Below are positions 1 to 9,690 of a DNA stretch of 64,000 bases, piece by piece. Numbering within the stretch: position 1 is the stretch's first letter; each line of letters opens with the position of its first letter. A program made the position numbers and the translations under genes. This DNA is from Gammaproteobacteria bacterium (GTDB lineage Bacteria; Pseudomonadota; Gammaproteobacteria; Pseudomonadales; UBA5518), in NCBI GenBank assembly GCA_016718385.1, contig JADKDK010000004.1:248001-312000 (forward strand), written 5' to 3'. The notes under the pieces are model-generated. The model saw only the letters and a program-made list of their open reading frames with translations. It did no database searches and was not told the DNA's origin.

Positions 1-135
1 GTGAGTTCACCCGTGCCTGGGGGGGCTTGCGCCCGGTACAGCCACGCTATGTTGTCGATGCGGCCGATTGGCCCATTTGATTGCCGCGGTTCAGCCACCG
101 GCGATCCGGCGCCGATCCCGCTGCGTAAACTGCGA

Positions 136-588
136 ATGAATGACAATATGACACGAAGGGCCGAACGACGCGCTCCGCTGCCTGCGCTGGTGGCGGGACT
201 GGCCGGCCTGCTCCCCTTCATCGGCAGCGCGAGCCTCTACCTGCTCACGGCGGAGGAGCGCTGGCTGGAGGTGCTGCGCGCATACGCGGCCGTGATTGCG
301 AGCTTCGTCGGTGCGCTGCAGTGGGGCTACGCGGTGCGCGACTGCCTAGCAGGCGCTTCTGCCTGGCGTGCCTACGGATGGAGCGTGCTGCCGGCACTGG
401 CGGCCTGGGTGTCGCTGCTCCTGCCCGTTCCGATCGGCCTGCAGCTCCTCGCTACGACACTTCTCCTGTGCCTGGTGGTCGACCACGCCTTCGCGCGCGC
501 GCGGCCCGGCCCGGCGTGGCTTCTGCCACTGCGCACAGCACTCACCGCCGGCGCCGCCGTCAGCCTGCTGGGCGTCCTTTGGCTGTGA
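136..588 (+). CDS. DUF3429 family integral membrane protein
   Basis: Small membrane protein of about 150 residues, matching the DUF3429 family in size and hydrophobic pattern. After a short basic N-terminus there are several hydrophobic segments: the first contains LVAGLAGLLPFIGSASLYLL, the next AYAAVIASFVGALQWGYAV, followed by two or three more to the C-terminal LLGVLWL. The FxGALQWGYA stretch in the second segment is typical of the family. I chose the ATG at 136; the longer frame reaching position 1 has no family-like sequence before it. It faces the RND exporter gene convergently with only about 50 bp between the stops. The function of the family is unknown. Confidence 0.75.
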   Translation: MNDNMTRRAERRAPLPALVAGLAGLLPFIGSASLYLLTAEERWLEVLRAYAAVIASFVGALQWGYAVRDCLAGASAWRAYGWSVLPALAAWVSLLLPVPIGLQLLATTLLLCLVVDHAFARARPGPAWLLPLRTALTAGAAVSLLGVLWL

Positions 589-642
589 GGGCCGCGCTGA
601 CCGGGTTGGCGGTGTGGCGTCACACCCGGCGCACCACGCGAT

Positions 643-3045
643 CTAGCGCGCGTCATGCTGCGTGCTCAACAGGAAATGCGACAGCGCGGGGATCAGCAGC
701 AGCGCGCCGACCATGTTCCAGACGAACATGAAGGCGAGCAGGATGCCCATGTCGGCCTGGAACTTGATCGGGGACCACGCCCAGGTGATCACGCTCGCGC
801 CCATCGTGATGCCTACCAGGCAGACTACCCGCCCGGTGAAATTCAGCGCATCGCGGTAGGCATCGCCCAGCGAGCGGCCGCTGCGCTGCGCGGCGAGCTG
901 CACCGTGACGAGGTAGAGCGCGTAGTCGACGCCGCAGCCCACGCCGAGCGCCGTCACCGGCAGCGAAGACACCTTGATGCCGATGCCCAGCACCACCATC
1001 AGGGCCTCGCAGAGGAACGAGGTGATGGCGAGCGGAACCAGCGCGACGATCACGGCGCGCCAGTTGCGGAACGTGATGTAGCACAGCACGACCACCGACG
1101 CATAGACCAGCGCGAGCATGCGGTAATTGGCCACGGCGACCACCTCGTTGGTGGCCGCGTCTATTCCTGCCGAACCGGCCGCGAGGAGGAACTGGCGCTG
1201 TTCGGAATTGTGCTCGTTGGCGAAATCCTGCGCCACCTGCGCGACCCGCGCGAGCGTGGCAGCCTTGTGGTCCTTCAGATACGCAATCACCGGCGCCACC
1301 GATGCGTCGCCACTCAGCAGGTCGGGCGAATTGGTCGTGGCGGTGTTCACCGCGAGGCTGCCGATCTGCCTGCTGCGCGGAATATCCATCCACTTGGGGT
1401 TGCCTTCGGACGTACCCATGGTGATCATCGGGACGCTGCTCCCAAGCGACTCCACCGCGATCACCTCGGGCAACTGCTGCAGCGCCCACGCCAGCCGGTC
1501 CTGTTCGACCAGCGTCTCGTAATCCCTGATGCCCTCGGGGCCCGTCGCCGTGATGACCGCGAACTGGTCGCCCGAGATGCGATAGTGATCGTTGATGTAG
1601 ACCACGTCCCGGTTGTAGCGCGAGTTGGGGCGCAGTTCCGGTGCGCCCGCGTCGAGGTCGCCGATCTGCAGATACGCATGGCTTATCGCGAAGGAGCCGA
1701 TCCCGAGCGCAATGCTCGCAACGACGAGCGGTATGGCGTAGCGGCGCTCGGAGCAGTTGCCGATCATCGACCAGACCACGCCGAGGAGGCCCTTCTCGCC
1801 GGTCGCCGACCCGGTCTCCAGGCTCCGCTTTGCGGCCTTCTCGCCGACACCGATGTAGGACAGGGCGACCGGGATCAGGATCAGCTTCGTGAAGATGAGG
1901 ATCACGACACCGATGCTCGTGGTGATCGCCAGGTCGCGAATGGCCGGTATGTCGATCAGCAGCATCACCGCGAAGGCGAACGCGTTGGTGAGCAGCGCCG
2001 TTAGCCCCGCAACGAACAGCCGGCGGAAGGTGTAGCGCGCGGCCACGTAACGGTGGGTGCCGCGCCCGACGTCCTGCATGATGCCGTTCATCTTCTGGGC
2101 GCCGTGCGAGATGCCGATCGCGAACACCAGGAAAGGCACGAGCACCGAGTAGGGGTTCAGCACGTAGCCGCAGACCTGCAGCATGCCCATGAGCCACACC
2201 ACGCCGAGCACCGCGGCGCCAACCAGCAGCAGCGTGCTGCGCGCATCGCGCGTATAGACGTAGATGGTCATCGTCGCGATCAGCGCGGAGATCGCGAAGA
2301 ACACCAGCACCATCCGGATGCCGTCGATGAGGTCGCCGACGAGTTTCGCGAAGCCGATGATGTGGATCCGGTACTGTTCCGTCTCCAGGCTGCGGATCTC
2401 TTGCTCCAGGAAGTGCGACAGCTCGCCGTAGTCGATCGGCTCGTCGGTCTCCGGAATGCGCTCGAGCAGCGGCACCACGATCATGCTCGACTTGAGGTCC
2501 GAGCCCACCAGCCTGCCGATCAGCCCCGCCCGCTGCACGTTGACGCGGAACTGGGCCACCGACTCCGGCGAGCCGTTGTAGTCGAAGGGCATCACCGGGC
2601 CGCCGCGGTATCCCTCCTCGGTGATCTCGGTCCAGCGCGTGGCCGGCGTCCAGACGGACTTCATCCACGCGCGATCCACACCGGGGCGCAGGTAGATCTT
2701 GTCGTTGACCTGCCGCACCACCTCCAGGTAGTCCCTGTCGAAGATGTCGCCGTTCCTGTTCTCTACCACGACGCGCAGCGAATTACCGAGCCCGCTGAGG
2801 CTGTCGCGGTAGTGGAAGAAATTCACGATGAACGGGTGCGACTGCGGAATCATGTCCTCGAAGCTCGCGTTGATCCTGAGCTTCGTGGACTGGTAACCGA
2901 GAACCAGGGTGACCAGCGCGACCAGCAAAAGCACGAGCGGCCGGTGATTGAAGATCAGCCGCTCCAGCGCGTCGCCCGACTGGTCGTCGAATTCGGCGGG
3001 ATCCGTGATCACCGGCAGGTCGATTTTTTCTATCCTGGCGCTCAT
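643..3045 (-). CDS. RND/MMPL superfamily exporter
   Basis: An 800-residue transporter of the RND superfamily, MMPL-like branch, predicted in the inner membrane. One N-terminal membrane segment (LVLLLVALVTLVLGYQS) precedes a periplasmic domain, a block of five membrane helices with a sterol-sensing-type pattern around residues 240-400, a second periplasmic domain (about 460-630) and a second helix block to the end. Full length, with an ATG start. It is last in a minus-strand operon after a DUF1302 barrel and a YCF48-like protein. These families often occur together in proteobacteria, which suggests an envelope-spanning lipid or hydrophobic-compound transport system. The substrate cannot be read from sequence. 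Confidence 0.88.
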   Translation of the reverse strand: MSARIEKIDLPVITDPAEFDDQSGDALERLIFNHRPLVLLLVALVTLVLGYQSTKLRINASFEDMIPQSHPFIVNFFHYRDSLSGLGNSLRVVVENRNGDIFDRDYLEVVRQVNDKIYLRPGVDRAWMKSVWTPATRWTEITEEGYRGGPVMPFDYNGSPESVAQFRVNVQRAGLIGRLVGSDLKSSMIVVPLLERIPETDEPIDYGELSHFLEQEIRSLETEQYRIHIIGFAKLVGDLIDGIRMVLVFFAISALIATMTIYVYTRDARSTLLLVGAAVLGVVWLMGMLQVCGYVLNPYSVLVPFLVFAIGISHGAQKMNGIMQDVGRGTHRYVAARYTFRRLFVAGLTALLTNAFAFAVMLLIDIPAIRDLAITTSIGVVILIFTKLILIPVALSYIGVGEKAAKRSLETGSATGEKGLLGVVWSMIGNCSERRYAIPLVVASIALGIGSFAISHAYLQIGDLDAGAPELRPNSRYNRDVVYINDHYRISGDQFAVITATGPEGIRDYETLVEQDRLAWALQQLPEVIAVESLGSSVPMITMGTSEGNPKWMDIPRSRQIGSLAVNTATTNSPDLLSGDASVAPVIAYLKDHKAATLARVAQVAQDFANEHNSEQRQFLLAAGSAGIDAATNEVVAVANYRMLALVYASVVVLCYITFRNWRAVIVALVPLAITSFLCEALMVVLGIGIKVSSLPVTALGVGCGVDYALYLVTVQLAAQRSGRSLGDAYRDALNFTGRVVCLVGITMGASVITWAWSPIKFQADMGILLAFMFVWNMVGALLLIPALSHFLLSTQHDAR

Positions 3046-3099
3046 CGCGTCGTGAATCCTGTTGTTGTCGTTGACCGGTGCAGCAAGTAGCCGCCGGCG

Positions 3100-4170
3100 T
3101 CACTGCCCTGCGCGCCAGATGCCTCCCATTCCGACACCGACCGGCTGGCCGTCGGAAGTCAGCGCGATTCCCGCGAGCAGCGGCCATGGCGCCCCCGGCT
3201 GGATCGCGCCGGCGAGACCGTCCGGGCCGAATCCCACGTTGACGAGGTGCCCCGAGGCGGCCGCGAGCAGGAAGCGGCCGTCGGCCGTGCGCGCACAGGC
3301 CGTGAGCGCGACCGGGATCGCCGGGCGCAGCATCGACCACGTTTCGCCCTGGTCCTGGCTGGCGTAGACGGTGCCGCGCAGGCCGTAGGCGAGCAGGACC
3401 CGCTCGTCGCCGCAGATGCCGAAGAAGCTCCCCGCGTAGGCCGTCTGCAGCGCGCTGAAGCGCTCCTCGCCCTCGCGCATGCGAAACACCACGCCGCGCT
3501 CCGACGGCATGTAGAGCGCGGCCCCGATCTTCTCGATCGCATTGAGGTGAAGCGCCTCCGGGTTCTCGACGCGATGCGTCCACGGGGTCCAGCTCAGGCC
3601 GCCGTCGCGCGTCTCGAACATGAGGTTGAACGCGCCGCTCACAAAGCCGTGCTGCTCGTTCTCGAACCAGACGCCGAGCCACGGTTGCTCCGGCCCGTCC
3701 TGCCAGTTGATCGGCAGTTCCTGGACCAGCCGCGCGGCCGTTTCATCGCCGCCGCCCGCCAGCCCTTCGTAGTAGACGATCATGTCCGTGGCCGTGCGCC
3801 GCCCGTCGAGCTGCAGCTCCCAGCTCTGGCCGCCGTCGCTGCTGTGCAGTATCACCCCGCTGTGGCCTACGGCCCAGCCCTGTTGCGGCGTGGGGAAGGA
3901 AAGCGCGGTGAGCGTCACGCTGACCGGCACCCGGGCCTGGGTCCAAGTGCTTCCCTCGTCGTCGGAAAAGAGAATGTGCCCGCGCATGCCGGCAGCCACC
4001 AGCCGGCTGCCCGCGCGCGCGATCGCGAGCAGCTGGCTGTACGGCGCGAGCGGACTCATGTCGGCCGGCTTGTCGAGCGGGTCCACGAAGGGCCCCGCAA
4101 TCGCCGCCGGGGTCGCCAGCAGCAAGGCGGCAACCCAGGCAGCGAAAGTGCTGCAGACGATCGACTTCAT
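3100..4170 (-). CDS. YCF48-like/BNR-repeat periplasmic propeller protein
   Basis: A 356-residue secreted protein. It begins with a clear signal peptide (hydrophobic core AAWVAALLLATPAAIAG), followed by a beta-propeller with repeated Asp-box-like motifs, for example SDDEGSTWTQ, SSDGGQSWEL, TRDGGLSWTP and SQDQGETWSM. This is the pattern of YCF48/photosystem II assembly-like and sialidase-type BNR repeats, but no sialidase active site is visible. It lies between the DUF1302 gene and the RND exporter on the same strand with gaps of about 70 and 55 bp, so co-transcription is likely. An accessory periplasmic role for the exporter is an inference from that arrangement. Confidence 0.82.
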   Translation of the reverse strand: MKSIVCSTFAAWVAALLLATPAAIAGPFVDPLDKPADMSPLAPYSQLLAIARAGSRLVAAGMRGHILFSDDEGSTWTQARVPVSVTLTALSFPTPQQGWAVGHSGVILHSSDGGQSWELQLDGRRTATDMIVYYEGLAGGGDETAARLVQELPINWQDGPEQPWLGVWFENEQHGFVSGAFNLMFETRDGGLSWTPWTHRVENPEALHLNAIEKIGAALYMPSERGVVFRMREGEERFSALQTAYAGSFFGICGDERVLLAYGLRGTVYASQDQGETWSMLRPAIPVALTACARTADGRFLLAAASGHLVNVGFGPDGLAGAIQPGAPWPLLAGIALTSDGQPVGVGMGGIWRAGQ

Positions 4171-4241
4171 TGTTATGGTCTTGTGCCCGTGTTACAGGAG
4201 TCGGTGTGCCATCCTCGTGGCCAGTGTCACCTTCTCGTGGA

Positions 4242-5966
4242 TCAGAATGCAACCTTGTAGGTGACCATCACGCGGCCCCGGTCGGTCACGCCGTAGTTGC
4301 CGTTACCGCTGACCGCCACGTCGTTCAGCGTGTGCCGCTTGCTGAACGAGTCGGCATACTCGACCGTCAGGCGGTGGATCACCTTGTAGTCCAGCTGCAC
4401 GCCGATCGACAGCGAGGTCGCGTCCTCGTTGACGCCGTAGGCCGATATCGCGGAGTTGCCCCGCAGGCCGGTCTGGTAGCTGACGGGAAGCGTGACGTCG
4501 AGACTCGGCAGCACCTGGAGCCACTGCGGCGCGAAGCGCACGTTGAGGCCCCAGGCGTCCTTGGTCGCGCAGTTATCCTTCCACGAGCCGGGCGGACCGT
4601 TGCGCCCAATCGTGCACGTGTTGCCGTGGTCGACACGCACGAACAGGTCCTCGTTCTCGGTGACGTCGTCGAGCCGGTCGTAGGTGAGTTCGAGCGCGAG
4701 GTTGCCAGTGTCCCACAGCGCGCCACGGTCGAGCAGGTAGATCGCGTTTACCAGGGCGTGCCAAGTATCGCCTCGCGCCCCGTCCTCGGCGAACGCGAAG
4801 CCGGTCGACTTGAGGCCGGTGTCCATGTGATAGCCCACTTCCCCGCCGACGGCCCACTGGCCGATCTGCCCGTCGAAGCTGACGCCGGCCAGCTTGGTGT
4901 TCTCGGCATAAACCGCCCGATAGCCGAGATCCTTGGGGTGATCCATGGTCGGCAGCGCGAGGAACACCCACGGCACCTTCTCGTCGAATTCGCGGTAGTA
5001 GACGCCGACCGTCTGCCCGCGCAGGAAATCGGGGTTGAACTTGAAGTTCACGCCCCAGTTGCCCTGCTGGTCGTCCGGTTCCAGCGGCGCGCGGCGCGGC
5101 AGGTTGGCACTCGCCAGCGGATCGCCGCCCAGCTGATCCGGCCCCTGCATGGTCAGGTCGGCGGGCGCCAGGAACGTGCCGCCCTCGGGCGCGCGCGTGT
5201 TGGCCCAGTCGAAGTAGTACTGCATCTCGACCGCTATCGTCGGGGTGAGCTGCGCCTGCAGGTTGATCTGCGTCAGCGGCAGGAACAGCTCCTTCACCTC
5301 GCTGCCGGGATTCGCGGCCCCCTTTCGACCATCGATCGGGTGCTGGCTCTGCGCTATGCCGCCGGGATAGAACAGCGCCATGCCCCAGTACGTGGTGAGC
5401 TGCCCGGCCTTCACCGACAGGGGCACGCCCCCGACCGAGTGGTTCGCGAACAGGAAGGCGTCGAGCACCTCGCCGTAGGGGCCGAGATAGAAATCCTCGG
5501 TCAGGTCCGAGTATTCCTTGTTGTGGTAGCTGCTGGGCAGGCCGGCGCACGCCGTCCCGTCCCACGGTACCGAACAGGGCCGGGGATTCTGGGCGACGTC
5601 CGTATCGTCGTAGACCGGATCGTACCAGCCCGCGACGGCCACGCGGGCGCCGTAGTCACCGCGCCAGACGAGGTCGAGCTCGGAATAGAGGTCGAGACGC
5701 TGGGCGACCATGTCACCGTCCTCGAACTTGTAGTCGCTCTCGTCGTACTGGAAGTTGTCGCCCAGCGCGTCGTCGATCTCCTCGACCCGCCAGCCGGCAC
5801 TGACCCGGACCGTGTTGTCCCACTTCACCTCGAGATCGGGATTGCCGGTGTCCAGGCTGACCGCCGAGACCACACCGCTCCCCCCGGCGGCAACCAGGCC
5901 CACCGCCACCGCCATGCGCCGCAGCGCGCCGGCACGTTCCCGCCGACCGTGCTTGTTCGATTTCAC
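4242..5966 (-). CDS. DUF1302 family outer-membrane barrel protein
   Basis: A 574-residue DUF1302 protein, predicted to be an outer-membrane beta-barrel. It starts at a GTG preceded by a purine-rich ribosome site (AAGGGGG, 5 nt upstream). A twin-basic N-terminus and hydrophobic stretch form a signal peptide, followed by the family opening LEVKWDNTVRVSAGWRVEE. The rest alternates like barrel strands (LDLYSELDLVWRGDYGARVA and similar) and ends in phenylalanine, as many outer-membrane proteins do. It is the first gene of the operon with the YCF48-like and RND genes and is divergent from the DUF1329 genes across about 205 bp. DUF1302 and DUF1329 genes are very often neighbours. Confidence 0.88.
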   Translation of the reverse strand: MKSNKHGRRERAGALRRMAVAVGLVAAGGSGVVSAVSLDTGNPDLEVKWDNTVRVSAGWRVEEIDDALGDNFQYDESDYKFEDGDMVAQRLDLYSELDLVWRGDYGARVAVAGWYDPVYDDTDVAQNPRPCSVPWDGTACAGLPSSYHNKEYSDLTEDFYLGPYGEVLDAFLFANHSVGGVPLSVKAGQLTTYWGMALFYPGGIAQSQHPIDGRKGAANPGSEVKELFLPLTQINLQAQLTPTIAVEMQYYFDWANTRAPEGGTFLAPADLTMQGPDQLGGDPLASANLPRRAPLEPDDQQGNWGVNFKFNPDFLRGQTVGVYYREFDEKVPWVFLALPTMDHPKDLGYRAVYAENTKLAGVSFDGQIGQWAVGGEVGYHMDTGLKSTGFAFAEDGARGDTWHALVNAIYLLDRGALWDTGNLALELTYDRLDDVTENEDLFVRVDHGNTCTIGRNGPPGSWKDNCATKDAWGLNVRFAPQWLQVLPSLDVTLPVSYQTGLRGNSAISAYGVNEDATSLSIGVQLDYKVIHRLTVEYADSFSKRHTLNDVAVSGNGNYGVTDRGRVMVTYKVAF

Positions 5967-6171
5967 GATACCCCCTTGACCTTATGGTTCTGCGTAATCC
6001 CCGGGGCCGTCCGCTCACCGGCGCGTTGCCACCGGGGGCGGACGGACGACACATCGACGGTTCGCAATCTAATTCCCGTCGTCGCGCATCTACCTTGATC
6101 CATCGCAAACATCACAGCGGAAATTCGCTTAATGTCCCAACTGCGCGGAAAAACCCAGGGGAACACTCGCC

Positions 6172-7554
6172 ATGAAAACGAAAACTATCGGCTCCCTCGT
6201 CACCGGCGTGGCACTCGGACTGCTCTGCAGCATGGCACACGCGGTCGTCACCGACGAGGAATTCAAGCTGCTGGGGACGACGCTGACCGAGTGGGGCGCC
6301 GAGAAGGCCGGCAGCCCCGACGGCAGCTACCCCGCCTGGACCGGCGACGCCAGGGCGCCGGCGGACTTCGACCCGGCGAGCGGCATGTGGCCCGATCCCT
6401 ACGCCGACGAGAAACCGCTGTTCTCGATCGACGCGAAGAACATGGCGCAGTACAAGGACAAGCTCATGGAAGGGCAGATGGAGCTGATGCGCCGCTACCC
6501 GACCTACCGCATCGACGTCTACCCCACGCACCGGGACGTGTGGATGCCGGATTACTGGATGAAGGGTGCGCTGACGAACGCGCGCAATCCCGAGTGCAAG
6601 ACCAGCCCCGACGGTGTGGGCGTCTACGGCTGCTGGAACGGCACGCCGTTCCCGATCGCCCGCAACGGCTACGAGGCGATGTGGAACCACGCTCTGCGGG
6701 CCAACAAGAACGCCGACTACGTGACCACCGGGTACCTGGTGAACGCCAACGGCGCGATCACGCTGCTGGTGCAGACGCGTACTTACAACGAATACCCCTA
6801 CAACAACCCGGCAGTTACACCCTACGAAGGGGCGGGGCTGTACTACCAGCGCGTCCACAACCTGAACATCCTACCGGCGCGTGACGCCGGGGGGCAGACG
6901 ATGCTGTGGTATCCGCTGCAGTTCGACAAGATGGACCAGCGCGCGTGGAGTTACACGCCGGGGCAGCGCCGCGTGCGGCTGGCGCCGGAGTTCGCCTACG
7001 ACACGCCCTCGGCGCAGATGGGCGGAACGATGTTCTTCGACGAGATCAGCATCTTCCAGGGACGCATGGACCGCTTCAAGTTCGAGCTGAAGGGCAAGCA
7101 GCTGATGTACATGCCGTACCACAACTGGCGCATGCACCTGGTGCGCGGTGATCCTGCCCAGCTGCTCGGCCCGCACCACTACAAGCCGGAAATGGTGCGC
7201 CATGAGCTGCGCCGCGTCTGGGTGGTGGAGGCGACGCCTTACCCGGGCGTGCGGCACATGGCCTCGAAGAAGCGTTTCTACCTCGACGAGGACACTTGGG
7301 CTGCCATCGCCTACGAGGGCTGGGACCACTCGAACAAGCTGTTCCGCGTGATGTTCAGCAACGGCGCGATCAACTACCACAACGGCGGCTTCCTGAGCTT
7401 TGCCTCGTCGATGCAGTCCTACGACGTGAGCCGCGGCCAGTACACCGCGCTGCAGACGCAGCTGGCCCCCGGATCGTACATCCGCATGGATGTGCCCTGG
7501 TGGCCGGAGGCCGAGCTGGCCCCTGCGACCATGGGACGCCGCGGCGTGCGCTGA
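6172..7554 (+). CDS. DUF1329 family protein, copy 1
   Basis: A 460-residue DUF1329 protein with an N-terminal signal peptide ending near SMAHA. The family is periplasmic with a fold related to LolA/LolB lipoprotein carriers. Landmarks are GSYPAWTGD, the GMWPDPYADEKPLFSID block near residue 85, MELMRRYPTYRIDVYPTHR, GQRRVRLAPEFAYDTP and the closing DEDTW...YEGWDHSNKLFRVMF. It is divergent from the DUF1302 operon and followed after about 80 bp by a second full copy. A carrier or outer-membrane sorting role with the DUF1302 barrel and RND exporter is inferred from family fold and neighbourhood. Confidence 0.88.
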   Translation: MKTKTIGSLVTGVALGLLCSMAHAVVTDEEFKLLGTTLTEWGAEKAGSPDGSYPAWTGDARAPADFDPASGMWPDPYADEKPLFSIDAKNMAQYKDKLMEGQMELMRRYPTYRIDVYPTHRDVWMPDYWMKGALTNARNPECKTSPDGVGVYGCWNGTPFPIARNGYEAMWNHALRANKNADYVTTGYLVNANGAITLLVQTRTYNEYPYNNPAVTPYEGAGLYYQRVHNLNILPARDAGGQTMLWYPLQFDKMDQRAWSYTPGQRRVRLAPEFAYDTPSAQMGGTMFFDEISIFQGRMDRFKFELKGKQLMYMPYHNWRMHLVRGDPAQLLGPHHYKPEMVRHELRRVWVVEATPYPGVRHMASKKRFYLDEDTWAAIAYEGWDHSNKLFRVMFSNGAINYHNGGFLSFASSMQSYDVSRGQYTALQTQLAPGSYIRMDVPWWPEAELAPATMGRRGVR

Positions 7555-7635
7555 AAGACCAGCCCGAAGGGGGGCGCCTGCCGCCGGCCGCTCCCTCGGG
7601 TGACTCCTATATAAGAAAACAAGAGGTACGCACTC

Positions 7636-9021
7636 GTGAAGGTGCAGCAGAAGATCATCGGGGCCGTCGCCGCCTGCGCGGCGCATTTCCTGCTCGGCGC
7701 CGCCGCCAACGCGGCGCTTTCGGAGGCCGAGCTGTCGCAGCTCGGTACCACCCTGACCCCTTGGGGCGCCGAAATCGCCGGCACTCCCGACGGCAGCTAT
7801 CCGGCCTACACCGGCGGCATCAAGCCGCCACCCGGATTCGACCAGAAGAGCGGCATGTGGCCCGATCCCTATCCGGACGACAAGCCGCTGTTCTCCATCG
7901 ACGCGACCAACATGGAGCAGTACAAGGACCGGCTCATGGAGGCGCAGATGGAACTGATGCGCCGCTACCCCACGTTCCGCATGGATATCTACCCCACACG
8001 CCGCAGCGCGTGGATTCCCGAGCGCATCGCAAACAACTCGCTCGCCAACGCGCGCAACCCCGAGTGCAAGACCAGCGCCAACGGAGTGGGCGTCTACGGC
8101 TGCTGGGGCGGCACGCCGTTCCCGATCCCGAAGAACGGCTACGAGGCCATGTGGAACCACCTGCTGTTCTACACGACCCCGGGTGAGTTCAATTCCTCGG
8201 CCTTCCTGGTCAACGCCAACGGCGCGACCACCATGCTGCTCCAGACGGAAACGATCGGCGACTACCCGTACTTCAACCCGAAGCAGAAGCCCTACGAAGG
8301 GGCGGGCATCTATTACCTGCGCCCTCTCTCCACGACCATCCAGCCCACGCGCGAGGCCGGCACGCAGACGCTGCTGTGGTACGCCTTGCGCTACGACATC
8401 GACGACCAGCGCGCGTGGAGCTACCAGGCCGGACAGCGCCGTGTGCGCCTGGCACCGGAATTCGCCTACGACACCCCGGTGGCGCAGATGGGCGGCGTGA
8501 TGTTCTTCGACGAGATCAACCTGTTCGCCGGACGCATGGACCGTTTCGACTTCAAGCTCACGGGCAAGAAGTTCATGTACATGCCGTACAACAACTACCG
8601 CATGCACCTGCTGCGCGGCGAGCCCTCGCAGTTGCTGGGTCCGAACCACTTCCAGCCCGACAAGATGCGCTACGAGCTGCGTCGCGTGTGGGAAGTCGAG
8701 GCGACGCCAGTACCCGGTGCACGGCACATGGCCAAGAAGAAGCGCTTCTATCTCGACGAGGACACGTGGCTCGCGCTGGCATACGAGGGCTGGGACCATT
8801 CCGACAAGCTGTTCCGCCTGCTGCTCAGCAATGGTTTGCCCGACTACGCCAATGGCGGCGTCATAGTGGGTTCATCGGCTCAGGTATACGACTTCAGCAA
8901 GGGCCAGTACGCAGGCGTGCAACTGATGCTGGCCAAGGGCGGCTACGCCCGCTACGGCATGGACTTCCTGTCCGACGCCGAGATGGCGCCGGCGCGCATG
9001 GGCAGCCGCGGCATACGCTGA
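7636..9021 (+). CDS. DUF1329 family protein, copy 2
   Basis: A 461-residue DUF1329 protein, collinear with the gene just upstream along its whole length and clearly a tandem duplicate. It starts at a GTG with a ribosome site (AAGAGG) a few bases upstream, and its signal peptide ends near GAAANA. Shared blocks include GMWPDPYPDDKPLFSID, MELMRRYPTFRMDIYPTRR, GQRRVRLAPEFAYDTP and YLDEDTWLALAYEGWDHS. Differences are scattered rather than clustered, so the copies have diverged but both look intact. It probably has the same general role, possibly with a different ligand. Confidence 0.88.
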   Translation: MKVQQKIIGAVAACAAHFLLGAAANAALSEAELSQLGTTLTPWGAEIAGTPDGSYPAYTGGIKPPPGFDQKSGMWPDPYPDDKPLFSIDATNMEQYKDRLMEAQMELMRRYPTFRMDIYPTRRSAWIPERIANNSLANARNPECKTSANGVGVYGCWGGTPFPIPKNGYEAMWNHLLFYTTPGEFNSSAFLVNANGATTMLLQTETIGDYPYFNPKQKPYEGAGIYYLRPLSTTIQPTREAGTQTLLWYALRYDIDDQRAWSYQAGQRRVRLAPEFAYDTPVAQMGGVMFFDEINLFAGRMDRFDFKLTGKKFMYMPYNNYRMHLLRGEPSQLLGPNHFQPDKMRYELRRVWEVEATPVPGARHMAKKKRFYLDEDTWLALAYEGWDHSDKLFRLLLSNGLPDYANGGVIVGSSAQVYDFSKGQYAGVQLMLAKGGYARYGMDFLSDAEMAPARMGSRGIR

Positions 9022-9099
9022 GCCGCACGGGCAGGGCCCACGATCGTCGCGCCGCAAGTCGGGGGCGGCATCGGTTTCGAGAATAGCCACAAGGAGGGC

Positions 9100-9399
9100 A
9101 TGCGCCGCTATCCGGGATATCGCCTGGACATCGACGAGGACTCGTCGGTCGCACTGGCCTACGAGGGCTGGGACCAGTCCGGCAAGCTCTACCGGGTGGT
9201 CTTCGGCAACGGCTTGCCCGACTATGCCCACGGCGGCTATTTCATGGCCGAATCCGTGCAGGCCTGCGACCTGGTCCGCGGCCAGTACGCCGTCATGCAG
9301 TTCCATCTGTGCGATCGCTGCTACGACCGCCGCGGCATGCCATACCTACCGGACTCCCAGATGACGCCGGCGCTGCTGGGCGGGCGAGGGATCCGCTGA
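9100..9399 (+). pseudogene. Third DUF1329 copy with a large internal deletion
   Basis: A 99-codon remnant of a third DUF1329 gene. It opens with MRRYPGYRLDI, matching MRRYPTFRMDI of the upstream copies, then jumps directly to DEDSSVALAYEGWDQSGKLY and continues to the family C-terminus (QMTPALLGGRGIR). About 260 residues between these points are missing. The signal peptide and first ~100 residues are also absent. The joint falls where the two segments share a short GAC-rich sequence, consistent with deletion between short repeats. The frame is open, but a product would be neither exported nor folded like the family. Confidence 0.85.
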
Positions 9400-9690
9400 G
9401 CGGCATCGCGTATTTGCGTCGTGCAATAGACTCGAGGCCGGAAAGGCGAGGGCGCTCCCCGGCTTGTCGGCACGGCGCCGGAATTTGAAGCGAGCGCACA
9501 GCACATCCTGCCACCCGCAGGCAGGCGTTGAAAGTCGATATTGCGTGTGTATAGTGAGTGCGAGCGAGATGAAATAATACGGCGTCTGGGACCGGCCCCT
9601 TGCCACGATCGCGGCGCGTTCGTCGGCGTATCGTGTCACCGATTGGCCGCGATGCTGCGCTGCGACAGACCACCGACACAGGAGCCTTCG

